Shown: positions 16,304 to 25,592, numbered from the stretch's first letter. The stretch: DNA of 64,000 bases from JABJAG01 sp038137215 (GCA_038137215.1 JAYQBG010000016.1:1-64000); one strand, 5' to 3'. Notes: a model not told the origin generated them from the letters alone. Made by a program: numbers and translations.

Positions 16304-16335
16304 AAAAACGGCGGCACCGAAGTACCGCCGTTTTC
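16304..16335. terminator. Bidirectional terminator between iclR and nitroreductase
   Basis: AAAACGGCGG and CCGCCGTTTT pair around a short interrupted loop, giving T tracts on both strands. It sits directly after the iclR stop and 22 bases before the end of the convergent nitroreductase. Confidence 0.75.
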
Positions 16336-16356
16336 AAATCTTCTTGACGCTGTCGG

Positions 16357-17010
16357 TCAGACGATCTCGCAGACCTCTTCGAAATCGTACCGGAACAGAC
16401 GCGGGCCCTTGATCCCAGAGACATCGCCGAAGCCGATGTTGCACAGGAAGTTGGTCTTCAGATTCGTTCCCGCAAAGAAGGCTTCATTGACGATCCCTTT
16501 GTCGAAGCCGAGCATACCGCCCGCATCTAGACCGACCGCGCGCACGGCCAGAATGAAATAGGCCCCCTGCATCCAACACATCTGCTCGGCAAAGGCCGCA
16601 GCCAGGGATTCATCATTGGCATACCGCTCACCCATTTCCGGGCGGATCGGATAGAATTTTTCGAAGTCTTTCCAGAACTCGGTATCGAAGGCGATGATCG
16701 CCGTGGCCGGCGCCTGCATCGTCTTTTCCTTGTTGGCGTCGAACAACGCCGGCTCCAGCTTGGCCTTGGCCTCCTGCGAGCGCACCAAGGTCACGCGCAT
16801 CGGCTGGGTGTTGGTGCTCGTCGGCGCATACTTGGTGAGCTCATAAATATCGCGAAGCTGGTCGTCGGAGACGTCCTTGTCCTGCCACGCATTGTGGTTA
16901 CGGGCTTCGCTAAAAATCAGATCGCGCGCATCGGCATCGAGACTGCTGATCCGGTTGCGATATTCTTCGATCCGCGCGCGTGCCGCGGCAAGAGCTGCAT
17001 CTTCTGACAT
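16357..17010 (-). CDS. Nitroreductase family protein, RutE-like (malonic semialdehyde reductase type)
   Basis: 217 residues from ATG 17010, preceded by GGAGG. FMN-binding fold with the RutE/HadB signatures: EARNHNAWQDKDVSD near 34, LTKYAPTSTNTQPMR near 58, and GLDAGGMLGFDKGIVNEAFF near 160. RutE reduces malonic semialdehyde to 3-hydroxypropionate in pyrimidine breakdown; other rut genes are not present, so the substrate may be another small aldehyde or a nitro compound. It is convergent with iclR and divergent from the CoA-transferase. Confidence 0.83.
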   Translation of the reverse strand: MSEDAALAAARARIEEYRNRISSLDADARDLIFSEARNHNAWQDKDVSDDQLRDIYELTKYAPTSTNTQPMRVTLVRSQEAKAKLEPALFDANKEKTMQAPATAIIAFDTEFWKDFEKFYPIRPEMGERYANDESLAAAFAEQMCWMQGAYFILAVRAVGLDAGGMLGFDKGIVNEAFFAGTNLKTNFLCNIGFGDVSGIKGPRLFRYDFEEVCEIV

Positions 17011-17245
17011 GAGACCTCCGTGTCGTCGTCTTCGGGCCCGTTTTATCACGTGCGGGATGCAGGCGTGTTTTTGGGGCGCGCTCTAAATGTGCGTCGCCTC
17101 GCAAAAAGTCAATTCGCAAAGGCATTCGGGTTCGCAGGACGAACGCTGTTCAAGCGCCGTTGAGCGAAAGCCCTGAATGGACTATGCAGACCCAGCACAG
17201 TGCTCAAAACCGGTACCCGGGAGAACCGGGCGATGGGAGATCAGA

Positions 17246-18457
17246 ATGTCCGAAACCGAAGGCGCGCTTTTCGGCGTCACTGTCCTCGACCTCACACGTG
17301 TCCTGGCTGGCCCCTATTGCACACAGATGCTCGGCGACCTGGGCGCAGACGTCATCAAGATTGAACGCCCCGGCGCGGGCGACGACACCCGCCGGTTCGC
17401 CCCGCCTTTCATGTCCGGTCCCGATGGCAACGACACCAGCGAGAGCGCCTACTTCATGAGCGCCAACCGCAACAAGCGTTCGGTCGAAGTCGACCTGAGC
17501 AGCGAGATCGGACAGGCGATTGTACGCGAAATTGCCATGAAGGCCGACGTCCTGGTGGAAAACTTCAAGACCGGCAATCTGGCTCGATACGGGCTCGGAT
17601 ATAACGACCTGAAGGAGGCAAACCCGAAACTCGTCTATTGCTCCATCACCGGTTTTGGACAGACAGGCCCCTATGCGTCGCGCCCGGGCTACGACTTCCT
17701 GATCCAGGGTATGGGCGGCATCATGTCCCTGACGGGCGAAGCCGACGGCGAACCGCAAAAAGTCGGTGTTCCGATCGCCGATATCATGTCGGGCATGTTC
17801 GCAGCCGTTGCGGTGAATGGTGCTCTGCGCCATGCGGCCGTCACCGGCCAGGGTCAATATATTGATATTGGCATGCTCGACACGCAGGTCGCCTGGCTGG
17901 TCAATCAGGGCATGAACTTCATTCATTCCGGTGAAGCCGAGCGCCTCGGGAATGCGCATCCCAATATCGTTCCCTATCAGGTCTTCGAGACATCCGACGG
18001 CCATATCGTCGTCGCGGTGGGCAATGACAATCAGTTCAAGGTTTTCGCAAATATCATCGGTGAGCCTGATCTTCCCGACAATCCGACCTTTGCCACCAAT
18101 GCTGCGCGGGTCGGCAATCGCGCCGAAGTCGTTGGGCATATCCAGTCCATCATGAAGCAAAAACCGTCGGCTCATTGGCTCGCCGAACTGGAAGCCAACA
18201 AGATCGGTTGTGGCCCGATCAACACGCTGGACCCTCACGTCAAAGCGCGCGAGATGGTTGTGAATGTTCCCCACCCGCTCGCAGGACCACAGGGCGCAGC
18301 GCTGATTGCAAGTCCGCTGAAGCTTTCAGAGACTCCGGTGAAATACCGCCACCACCCGCCCCTGTTGGGACAGCACACCGACGAAGTGCTGAAAGGCGTG
18401 CTGGGTTATGACGATGACAAGATTAAGGAACTGCGCGAGGCCGGTGCGATCGGCTAA
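17246..18457 (+). CDS. CaiB/BaiF (family III) CoA-transferase
   Basis: 403 residues from ATG 17246 with GGGAG upstream. The N-terminal motif LDLTRVLAGPYCTQMLGDLG, the KRSVEVDL segment near 78 and the catalytic aspartate in PGYDFLIQGMGG (Asp150) are those of the formyl-CoA transferase fold. The C-terminal LGQHTDEVL is also typical. It moves CoA between carboxylic acids; the acids are unknown. It ends 12 bases before a convergent IclR gene that may regulate it. Confidence 0.88.
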   Translation: MSETEGALFGVTVLDLTRVLAGPYCTQMLGDLGADVIKIERPGAGDDTRRFAPPFMSGPDGNDTSESAYFMSANRNKRSVEVDLSSEIGQAIVREIAMKADVLVENFKTGNLARYGLGYNDLKEANPKLVYCSITGFGQTGPYASRPGYDFLIQGMGGIMSLTGEADGEPQKVGVPIADIMSGMFAAVAVNGALRHAAVTGQGQYIDIGMLDTQVAWLVNQGMNFIHSGEAERLGNAHPNIVPYQVFETSDGHIVVAVGNDNQFKVFANIIGEPDLPDNPTFATNAARVGNRAEVVGHIQSIMKQKPSAHWLAELEANKIGCGPINTLDPHVKAREMVVNVPHPLAGPQGAALIASPLKLSETPVKYRHHPPLLGQHTDEVLKGVLGYDDDKIKELREAGAIG

Positions 18458-18469
18458 CCCGACTGGGGA

Positions 18470-19240
18470 TCAGTTCTGCCCTGTCTGCAGAGTGACGTGG
18501 GAAATGATCTCGCGTGCGATGTCCTGAAGCCGCTCGCCGATCCGGGGTATGCGTGCATCGCTCAGGCGTGCACGTGGCCCGGTGACCGAAATTGCGAACA
18601 TTGCACGTCCATGGGGGTTGATCAGCGGGACTGCCACCGAGCGGATTCCCGGTGAACGTTCCTCGTTGTTCACGGCGTATCCGGTCCGCCGGATCTCGGC
18701 GAGTTCGCGGATCAGCCCGTTGAGGTCGGTGATGGTTGTCCCGGTATAGGCGTTGAGCCGCGTGGCCTTGTAGTTGGCCTTTACGTCTTCGGGAGACCGC
18801 ATCGAAAGCAATGCCTTTCCTAGGCTTGTGGCATGAGCGTCGAAATATCCGCCGACCTGGACGTCGCTGCGATGGGCGCGTTCGCTTGTGATGCGGTCCA
18901 CAACCACGGCCTGGATACCTTCCAGGAAGCCGAGATTGACCGTCTCTTCCAGTTCATGCGCCAGTTTGACGAGATGGGGATGGGCATGGTGGCTCATCCG
19001 TGCGACCACACTCGCGGGACGCCCGAACACATGCATGGCATAGCCAATCCAGTAGCGCCGGTCTTCGGCCTTGTAGGCATAGCCAAGCCCGCACAGCACC
19101 TCGAGCAGACGGTGCGCGGTTGCCCTGTGCAGACCCGTGGTACGGGCGACCTCGGACACGGCGCGTCCGGTCGTGCTGGAATCCAGATATTCCAGAATCT
19201 GGAAACCGCGTTCGAGTGACTGGTTCTTGTATTCCGCCAT
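18470..19240 (-). CDS. IclR family transcriptional regulator
   Basis: 256 residues. SLERGFQILEYL at 8-19 begins the winged helix; the recognition region is GLHRATAHRLLEVL. The C-terminal domain keeps FDAHATSLGKALL and GYAVNNEERSPGIRSVAVP. Unlike the 15531 protein it lacks the PcaR-type EFVQSLERG start, so it belongs to the KdgR/generic branch. It is convergent with the CoA-transferase and divergent from nothing readable because an assembly gap follows. Confidence 0.86.
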   Translation of the reverse strand: MAEYKNQSLERGFQILEYLDSSTTGRAVSEVARTTGLHRATAHRLLEVLCGLGYAYKAEDRRYWIGYAMHVFGRPASVVARMSHHAHPHLVKLAHELEETVNLGFLEGIQAVVVDRITSERAHRSDVQVGGYFDAHATSLGKALLSMRSPEDVKANYKATRLNAYTGTTITDLNGLIRELAEIRRTGYAVNNEERSPGIRSVAVPLINPHGRAMFAISVTGPRARLSDARIPRIGERLQDIAREIISHVTLQTGQN

Positions 19241-19314
19241 CTGATCTCTCTTAGTGAGACAGCCCGAAGACTAGGAGAAACCGGCCCGCAGGTGCAACTG
19301 CCGCGCGAACGGAC

Positions 19315-19677
19315 TTACGCTGATTCCGCGGCCTGCCAGATTTCTACCGCCAAAGCGCGNNNNNNNNNNNNNNNNNNNNNNNNNNNNNNNNNNNNNNNNN
19401 NNNNNNNNNNNNNNNNNNNNNNNNNNNNNNNNNNNNNNNNNNNNNNNNNNNNNNNNNNNCAGCCACTGGCGGTCCGGAATGTCAGCCCGGTCCCGTCTTC
19501 GCCAAGCCGGTCCTCACGGCGCTCGAACCACTCTCCGAGGCTACCCTGGGGATCGACATCCAGCACGGCCACAGAGCGTTTCTACTCAAGCGCCCAGACA
19601 ACCGCCAGGTTCGCGACCACGGTTGTCTTTCCCGAGCCACCTTTTTGCTGGGCGATGGTAATGACGGTGCCGGTCAT
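19315..19677 (-). pseudogene. ParA-family ATPase, interrupted by amber codon and an assembly gap
   Basis: The minus-strand frame starts at ATG 19677 and gives the deviant Walker A motif QQKGGSGKTT within the first 20 residues, then an in-frame TAG at codon 32 (19582-19584), then KRSVAVLDVDPQGSLGEW in the same frame. That is the standard ParA order, so the stop breaks an otherwise normal gene. A 100-N block (19360-19459) replaces the middle; the usual length near 215 residues implies a real gap of roughly 400 bases. The tail EIWQAAESA and TAA close the frame. No parB is adjacent; a small ParB-like gene is at 59780. Confidence 0.75.
19360..19459. other. Assembly gap (100 N)
   Basis: Exactly 100 undetermined bases, the conventional size for a scaffold gap of unknown length. 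It falls inside the parA-like frame. Left and right pieces may be joined wrongly. Confidence 0.98.
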
Positions 19678-19745
19678 AGCTCATTCCTCAACATGCTGCT
19701 GCTGTCTCGCAACCTTGATATTACCCTCGATATCGATGCGAGACC

Positions 19746-19784
19746 GCAAAAGAAAAGGCCGCTGCGAAATATCGCAACGGCCTC
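19746..19784 (-). terminator. Rho-independent terminator after luciferase-like gene
   Basis: On the minus strand AGGCCGTTGCGA pairs with TCGCAGCGGCCT (one mismatch) around TATT and runs into TTTTCTTTT. It lies 23 bases after the stop at 19807. Confidence 0.85.
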
Positions 19785-19806
19785 TTCCGATAACGTTGTT
19801 TGACCG

Positions 19807-21042
19807 CTATTCGGCAGCCGCAACCTCCGGCTGAAAGTCGGGAACCTCAAGCTCGGGGACAACCTTGTCGAGGAAGATCTGCAACTCCTCGAGCATTTCG
19901 TCCTTCGGCTGCTGAGCCCAGTGCCAGATCAGCGTGATGTATTCACACGGCACCTGCTCGTAGATCCCCTTCCACTCGGCGATGGCCTCATCCACCGTAC
20001 CGCCGATGAAGATTCCGGAGTCCTTCATGCCCTGCAGAAGCTGGTCGTCAGTGCCCTGCGGGAACTGCGGGAAGAACGGGCCGTAGAAGTTCTTGTAGAT
20101 GTCCAGGTCGTAGTCCCGAAGCTTGCGGTCATACTCCGCCGTGTCCTTGGCGAAATGCGGCCAGCGCACGATATTCTGGTTCTGACCGAGCTGCACGTTG
20201 TAGCCGCTCTCATTGGCGACCTTGGTGTAGTACTGGGACAGCTCCACCACGCCCTTGGTGGGCATGAAGTAGGTCGGGATGAAACCGTTGCGGGCGCAGA
20301 AATTAATCGAGGCCTGGCTCTTGGACGCAGCCACGAAGACCGGCGGGTGCGGTTTCTGGTAGGGCTTGGGCACCACACAGACGCGCTGGACGCTGCCATC
20401 GGGACCGATTTCACCTTCGGCGCCGGCATCGCGGGCAATTTCCCACGCCGGATAACCCTCGACGCCCGTTTCAAAGGGATACGGTGCCTCGTAGAACTCA
20501 CCCTTCACGCGCACGCTTTCCTGGGTCCACGCATCGATCACCATCTGGACGCGCTCTTCGAAAATCTGCCGGTTCCGGTTATCGGCGTCGCTGCCGTCGG
20601 ACACGGTTGCGGGGGATTCGGTATACTGGCCCATCACATTGGCCCAGCGGGACTGATAGCCACGCGCGAACCCGACAAAGAATTTGCCCTTTGTCAGATG
20701 ATCAATGATTGCGGTCTCTTCGGCGACACGGAGCGGATCCTGGGTCGCGGCCACATAGCCCAGCGCACCAACATGGGCGTTCTTCACATGGCTGGCCCAA
20801 TACGCATTCAGGATGCCTGGGTTCGGCCCGACTTCGTAGCCTTCGGAATGGAAGTGATGCTCAATGGTGCCGATACCCCAAACGCCCATGGCGTCGGCTT
20901 CTTCGACGATCTCCGTCCATTCATGGACGATCTTGTGATACATGTCGCTGTCATTGCCGAGTGGGCGCTTTGCCTTGCGGTCTTCCTCACCATCGGCAGG
21001 GAACATCGGGTAAAGCTGCAGAATTACCTTGGGTTTGGCCAT
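19807..21042 (-). CDS. LLM-class flavin-dependent oxidoreductase (luciferase-like monooxygenase)
   Basis: 411 residues with the TIM-barrel of bacterial luciferase-like proteins. TIEHHFHSEGYEVGPNPGIL near 59-78 and LGYVAATQDPLRVAEE near 93-108 are the family's flavin-site segments, followed by GRGYQSRW-like GFARGYQSRW near 124. The long form with an extended 180-330 insertion matches the alkane/aromatic-type LLM group rather than F420 enzymes. The GGAGC ribosome site lies before ATG. It is divergent from a LysR gene, which probably controls it through half-sites in the shared gap. The substrate is unknown. Confidence 0.85.
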   Translation of the reverse strand: MAKPKVILQLYPMFPADGEEDRKAKRPLGNDSDMYHKIVHEWTEIVEEADAMGVWGIGTIEHHFHSEGYEVGPNPGILNAYWASHVKNAHVGALGYVAATQDPLRVAEETAIIDHLTKGKFFVGFARGYQSRWANVMGQYTESPATVSDGSDADNRNRQIFEERVQMVIDAWTQESVRVKGEFYEAPYPFETGVEGYPAWEIARDAGAEGEIGPDGSVQRVCVVPKPYQKPHPPVFVAASKSQASINFCARNGFIPTYFMPTKGVVELSQYYTKVANESGYNVQLGQNQNIVRWPHFAKDTAEYDRKLRDYDLDIYKNFYGPFFPQFPQGTDDQLLQGMKDSGIFIGGTVDEAIAEWKGIYEQVPCEYITLIWHWAQQPKDEMLEELQIFLDKVVPELEVPDFQPEVAAAE

Positions 21043-21099
21043 CTCTGGCTCCTTTCATGCGGGCGTTACGTTTTGGACCGAAACTAGGGCGCGCTAGCC

Positions 21100-21160
21100 A
21101 TACCGACAAATACCAAGTTACAATGCTTGTTATAGTTTTTCGGTATATCCCTGAATACCG
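21100..21160. promoter_or_regulatory. Cluster of ATACC half-sites in LLM/lysR divergent promoter
   Basis: CGGTAT-N8-ATACCG (21141-21160) is a perfect inverted repeat, and two more direct half-sites ATACCG and ATACC lie at 21100 and 21110. A palindromic recognition site plus weaker sites about 30 bases away is the normal arrangement for LysR activators. Confidence 0.55.
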
Positions 21161-21180
21161 CCAGCCAAGAGCATATCGCC

Positions 21181-22119
21181 ATGGATCTGAAGCAAATCCG
21201 CGCCTTTGTGGCCGTGTTTGAAAGCGGCAGCATCAACGGTGCCGCCGCCCGCCTTCATGTCGCACAACCCAGTTTGAGTCTGCAGATCAAGAACCTTGAG
21301 GATTCCGTCGGCGTCAGCCTCTTTGAGCGCCATGCGCGCGGTGTTCACCCCACCTCGGCGGGCGAACGCTTCTATGAAGATTGCCGTCGTATCCTCGGAG
21401 ACATTGAGAGTGCCGCCCAGAACATGCGGGAATTCGCGACCGGCGTCTCCGGCAGACTGGATGCCGGCCTGATCCCGACCGTGACCAAGGGAGTCCTGGC
21501 CCAGGTGCTGCCGCCCTATACCGCCGAACTTCCGAACGTGGATGTTCGCATCGTCGAAGCCTTCAGCGGCACCCTGATCAACTGGGTCCTCTCCGGCGAG
21601 CTGGATTTCGCCGTCGTGACAGAGCCGCCACGCCATGACGGACTTGAGATGCGCGTGCTCTCGTCCGAACCGCTGGCGATGATCTCGGGCCGTAAAACGG
21701 GTCTGGCCCATCTCGAGCCGGTGGTTCTGGAGAATCTGCCGCCGGTCAATCTGGTCATGCCCTCGCCCCAGCACAGCCTGCGCACGATGCTGGAGCGCTA
21801 CATCAAGGTCGGCAACATCAAGATCGAACGGGTGATTGAGATCGACGGCCTGTTCGGCTCGCTCGAGTTCATCCGCAATTCGGATTTTTCCGGGATTTTT
21901 CCCGTGACCACAATCGCGCGCGATCTTCATAGCAGAGATCTTGTGGTCAATCCGCTTCCCGATCTGCAGACCACCCTCGAATACTTTCTCATTCATCAGA
22001 CCCAGCGTCCCCTGTCACCCGCCGCGCGCGAGCTCGTCGCCCGGGTGGAGCGTGCATTGCATCAGAGCGCAAGCGCCTGGGCGAATGCCGTGGGTGCGGG
22101 CAACGCATCGGCTGCCTGA
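21181..22119 (+). CDS. LysR family regulator, copy 1
   Basis: 312 residues. The N-terminal winged helix (MDLKQIRAFVAVFESGSING, then QPSLSLQIKNLED) is standard LysR, and the effector domain from about 90 to 300 is complete. It is divergent from the LLM monooxygenase with 138 bases between, carrying ATACC half-sites, so autoregulation and control of the monooxygenase are likely. A second LysR of the same subgroup follows 46 bases downstream. Confidence 0.88.
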   Translation: MDLKQIRAFVAVFESGSINGAAARLHVAQPSLSLQIKNLEDSVGVSLFERHARGVHPTSAGERFYEDCRRILGDIESAAQNMREFATGVSGRLDAGLIPTVTKGVLAQVLPPYTAELPNVDVRIVEAFSGTLINWVLSGELDFAVVTEPPRHDGLEMRVLSSEPLAMISGRKTGLAHLEPVVLENLPPVNLVMPSPQHSLRTMLERYIKVGNIKIERVIEIDGLFGSLEFIRNSDFSGIFPVTTIARDLHSRDLVVNPLPDLQTTLEYFLIHQTQRPLSPAARELVARVERALHQSASAWANAVGAGNASAA

Positions 22120-22165
22120 GTTATAGGTTCTGCCATTCGCGATAGACCTGGCTTATAGTCAGGAT

Positions 22166-23089
22166 ATGGATATTCGCCAGCTGGAACAGTTCGTTGCCGT
22201 CTATGAAGAAGGCAGTTTCTCGCGCGCCGCGCGCCGGGAAAACTGCACCCAGCCGGCGCTGTCGGTGCAGATCCGCAACCTGGAGGACGAGTTCGGCGTG
22301 GCGCTGTTCACCCGCAGCCGGCGCGGGGTCGAGCCGACCGTTGCGGGCAAGCGACTTTACGCGCGGGGACTTTCAATCCTCAGCGCGATGGCCGATACCC
22401 AGAACGCGGTCCGCGAACTGACCGGTGAGATCAGCGGCGCAATTACCGCCGGAACGGTGCCGTCGGTCTCCCGAAGCGCTTTGCCCGCCGCGCTGTCACG
22501 CTTCACCGAATCCCATCCCAATGTGGCGATCACGCTGGACGAGGCCTATGGCGGCATCCTCACCCAACGGGTCGTCGCCGGCGAACTCGATTTCGCTGTT
22601 GTGACCAGCGCCGTCAGCCATGAAGGCATCGAAGCCACATTGCTGACCGAGCACGAGATGGCACTGGTCTCCGGGCCTAACTCGGGCATGACGCCGTTCG
22701 AGCGCATCAGCCTGAAGGACCTGCCGCCGCTGCGCATGGTGTTGCCGACCCGGCGGCACGCCATCCGCCAGTTGATCGACAGCCATATGGCGCGCGCCGA
22801 CATGACCCTCGAATCCAGCATCGAATCCGACGGGCTGAACACCACCCTCGAATATGTGCGCCATTCAGGCTGGTCCACGCTCACCGCCGTGGCCTCCGTC
22901 ATCGATGCGGTGGATTCGGGTGCGCTGATCATCAATCCGATTGTACGGCCCCGGGCGGAGATCGACTACTATCTGATCCGCCAGGTCCGCCAGCCCCTGA
23001 CCGGTGCCGCGGAGCGTTTTGTCGATGTGCTGCGCGAAGAACTGGCCGCCATCACGCGGCGCTGGCACACGCTTTCCAGAACCTCCTGA
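22166..23089 (+). CDS. LysR family regulator, copy 2
   Basis: 307 residues, similar to its upstream neighbour through the whole length (for example GELDFAVVT, and QIRNLEDEFGVALF against QIKNLEDSVGVSLF), so the pair probably arose by duplication. The start at 22166 opens MDIRQLEQFVAVYEEGSFS. Its targets may be the SDR and TauE genes immediately downstream; that is inference from order. The start lacks a strong ribosome site. Confidence 0.87.
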   Translation: MDIRQLEQFVAVYEEGSFSRAARRENCTQPALSVQIRNLEDEFGVALFTRSRRGVEPTVAGKRLYARGLSILSAMADTQNAVRELTGEISGAITAGTVPSVSRSALPAALSRFTESHPNVAITLDEAYGGILTQRVVAGELDFAVVTSAVSHEGIEATLLTEHEMALVSGPNSGMTPFERISLKDLPPLRMVLPTRRHAIRQLIDSHMARADMTLESSIESDGLNTTLEYVRHSGWSTLTAVASVIDAVDSGALIINPIVRPRAEIDYYLIRQVRQPLTGAAERFVDVLREELAAITRRWHTLSRTS

Positions 23090-23135
23090 ACAGCGTATTA
23101 TTTGCCTTGCATCAAGTGCTTAGGGGGAATTCTTC

Positions 23136-23912
23136 ATGTCCGATAGTTCGATTCAACAGCGGGTGATCGTCACCGCTGGCGGTTCCGGTATCGGGCGCGC
23201 CATCGTGGATCGGTTTGTGGCATCGGGGGCCCTTGTTCACACCTGCGATGTACAACCCGACCTGCTGGGAGAGGTGATCGCTAGCAGCGAAGCCGTTTCG
23301 GGCACCCTCGCCGATGTAGGCAAGCCTGACAATGTCGAAGCGCTTATCGCCGAAGCCGTCGCGCAGATGGGGGGCGTCGATGTCCTGGTCAACAATGCCG
23401 GGATCGGTGGACCGCGTGCAGCGCTGGAAGATGTCTCCTACGAAGACTGGGACCGGACAATTCAGGTCAATCTCAATGGCATGTTCTACTGCATCAAGAA
23501 TGTCGCACCGCACATGAAGGCGCAGAATTCCGGCTGCATCGTGAACATCTCCACCGCTTCGGCGAAGGTCGCGCTGCCCATGCGCTCGCCCTATGTGGCC
23601 TCGAAGGTCGGGGTTCTGGGGCTCAGCCACACGGTTGCCCGCGAGTACGGCCCCTTCGGCATCCGCTGCAACACCATCCTGCCCGGCCTGATCGACAACG
23701 AACGCGGCCGCAACATCGTCGCCACCCAGGCCAAGGAACGCGGGATCACACCCGAAGAACGCGAAGCGGAGTTTCTGGAGTTCATCTCCCTGAAATGCTG
23801 GATCGACCCGGCTGAAGTCGGCGATCTTGCCGTCTTCCTGGCGTCGGATGCCGGCCGTCACATCACCGCCCAGGAAATCGGCATGGACGGCAATGTCGAG
23901 TGGGAAATCTAG
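23136..23912 (+). CDS. SDR family oxidoreductase
   Basis: 258 residues of a classical SDR. The cofactor loop is TAGGSGIGRA at 13-22 (Ala-Gly-Gly instead of the usual Thr-Gly start), NNAGIGGP near 87, active-site Ser in NISTASAK, and YVASK as the YxxxK motif. GGGGGAA lies 8 bases upstream of ATG. It is followed 21 bases later by a TauE/SafE exporter on the same strand, so the two are likely one transcript. The substrate is unknown. Confidence 0.86.
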   Translation: MSDSSIQQRVIVTAGGSGIGRAIVDRFVASGALVHTCDVQPDLLGEVIASSEAVSGTLADVGKPDNVEALIAEAVAQMGGVDVLVNNAGIGGPRAALEDVSYEDWDRTIQVNLNGMFYCIKNVAPHMKAQNSGCIVNISTASAKVALPMRSPYVASKVGVLGLSHTVAREYGPFGIRCNTILPGLIDNERGRNIVATQAKERGITPEEREAEFLEFISLKCWIDPAEVGDLAVFLASDAGRHITAQEIGMDGNVEWEI

Positions 23913-23933
23913 AGCCCAGCGGAACGACAGATT

Positions 23934-24689
23934 TTGACCCTCATTGAACTCTCGGCGTTTCAGTACGCCTTTGCATTCTTCGCGCTGTTTCTCGGCGGCC
24001 TCGTCAAGGGCACGGTCGGGATCGGTATGAAAGCCATCTCGCTGGGCCTTCTGGCGACGGTGGTCCCCCTGCCCGTAGCCATCGCGCTGCTAATTATTCC
24101 CGGCATCCTGGCCAATATCTGGCAGGTCATCGGCGGCGGTGCCCTGCTGGACTCGATCAAACGGATCTGGACGTTGCTGCTGGCCTGTTGCGTGGGTGTC
24201 TGGCTGGGCGCGGAAGTGCTCGTGATCGTGAACACCCAATACCTGACCATTGGCCTCGGCGTTCTGCTCGGCACCTATGCGGCCTACGCCCTCTTCGCGC
24301 CGCGCATTCCCTCGCCTGGCCGCCACGAAATCTGGATGTCCCCGACGATCGGGACCCTGAACGGGTTGGCGGCCGGCATGACCGGATCGGATGTCATTCC
24401 CGGGGTGCCCTATCTGCAAACCCTCGGCCTGTCACGCGACGAACTGGTGAAGGCCATGGGCCTTTTGTTTCTCACCGCGTCCTTCATGATCGCGTTTGCG
24501 TTTCAGCAAAAGGGCCTGCTGAACGGACAGCTTGCGTTCTCTTCACTGATCTCGGCGGCACCCGCGCTATTCGGCTACTACCTGGGCGCCAAGATCCGGC
24601 AACGCATTCCCGAGGCCCAGTTCCGGCAGGTGCTGTTGGTCTCGCTGCTGCTGCTGGGTTTCTACATCGTCATCCGGAACACGGTCTGA
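23934..24689 (+). CDS. TauE/SafE family membrane exporter, copy 1
   Basis: 251 residues with about eight hydrophobic helices and the paired family signatures (GGLVKGTVGIG near 21-31 and NGLAAGMTGSDVIPG near 143-157). TauE/SafE proteins are thought to export sulfite, sulfonates or other organic anions. The start is TTG at 23934, with GGAA upstream, because no closer ATG keeps the first helix. It follows the SDR by 21 bases. Function by family only. Confidence 0.82.
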   Translation: MTLIELSAFQYAFAFFALFLGGLVKGTVGIGMKAISLGLLATVVPLPVAIALLIIPGILANIWQVIGGGALLDSIKRIWTLLLACCVGVWLGAEVLVIVNTQYLTIGLGVLLGTYAAYALFAPRIPSPGRHEIWMSPTIGTLNGLAAGMTGSDVIPGVPYLQTLGLSRDELVKAMGLLFLTASFMIAFAFQQKGLLNGQLAFSSLISAAPALFGYYLGAKIRQRIPEAQFRQVLLVSLLLLGFYIVIRNTV

Positions 24690-24720
24690 CGGGCGATACG
24701 ACGTCAAACCGGGCTGCACC

Positions 24721-24808
24721 CGTCATTGCGAGGCGCAGAGGGCCGAAGCAATCCAGTCTGCTTGAGATGCAACTGAAATGCCGCGGCGCTCTGCGCCTCG
24801 CAATGACA
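24721..24808. repeat. Dispersed palindromic repeat, family A (copy 2, intact)
   Basis: GTCATTGCGAGGCGCAGA at 24722-24739 is exactly complementary to the right arm at 24790-24807, giving an 18-base perfect stem around a 50-base centre holding GCAATCCAG. It lies between the convergent TauE and SDR genes and could fold as a terminator-like element in both directions. Confidence 0.85.
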
Positions 24809-24818
24809 GAGGAACGTA

Positions 24819-25592
24819 CTAGCTGGCGACGAACAGTCCGGCTGCAAAGCCTTCGTCGATCACGAAGTTGGCGCCGTAGATCGCCTTTCCGGTCTTCGGC
24901 GAGGCCAGGAACAGGGCCGTGTTGGCAATGTCACCGACTTCCGAATAGGTCCGACCCGACGGGGTCAGCATCTCCATGAAGTCGAGCACCGGCTTCAGTT
25001 CAGGGTCGGTCCGGATGTCTTCGTTCATTGGGGTTGCCGTGTTGCCGGGAGAGATCGAATTCACATGAATTCCATCGCGGGACAGTTCTGTCGCCAAGGC
25101 CTTGGTCATCATCACGATCCCGGCCTTGGTCGCGCAGTACACGGCATAGGCCGGCAAGGCCCGAACACCGGCCACCGAAGCCAGATTGATGATGTTGCCC
25201 TGCTTGCGTTCCTTCAAATGGGGAACGACGGCGTTAGTCACATTCCAGTTGCCCTTCAGATTGATATCGACCATTCGGTTCATATCGGCAGTTTTCGTTT
25301 CACCCGCCGGGGTCGGGTAGAACACGCCGGCGGCGTTCACCAGGATGTCGATCTTCTTGAAATCCTTGATCACCTTCTCGACCAGCTTGTTGACTTCAGC
25401 CGGCTTGGACACGTCGGCCGCATAGCCCTTGGACTTGCGCTTGATCTCCCTGGCGACCTTGTTGGCCTTGCGCACATTCGAGCTGGCAACAACGGCACAG
25501 GTCGCGCCCTCCGCAGCAAAGGTCCGGGCAATTTCTTCACCAATCCCCTGCGACCCGCCGGTGATCAGCGCGACTTTGTTCCTGAGTTGCAT
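24819..25592 (-). CDS. SDR family oxidoreductase in hyu operon (copy 2)
   Basis: 257 residues. Cofactor motif TGGSQGIGEE at 10-19, NAAGVFYPTP near 88, and YAVYCATKAG for the catalytic Tyr and Lys. AAGGGGAG precedes ATG. It is the last gene of the run that begins with hyuA at 32056, 32 bases after the other SDR, with which it shares NAAGVFYPT and the TALNxNVRT-like end of the catalytic domain. The pair probably arose by duplication and may oxidise or reduce the product of the Hyu enzyme. Confidence 0.87.
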   Translation of the reverse strand: MQLRNKVALITGGSQGIGEEIARTFAAEGATCAVVASSNVRKANKVAREIKRKSKGYAADVSKPAEVNKLVEKVIKDFKKIDILVNAAGVFYPTPAGETKTADMNRMVDINLKGNWNVTNAVVPHLKERKQGNIINLASVAGVRALPAYAVYCATKAGIVMMTKALATELSRDGIHVNSISPGNTATPMNEDIRTDPELKPVLDFMEMLTPSGRTYSEVGDIANTALFLASPKTGKAIYGANFVIDEGFAAGLFVAS

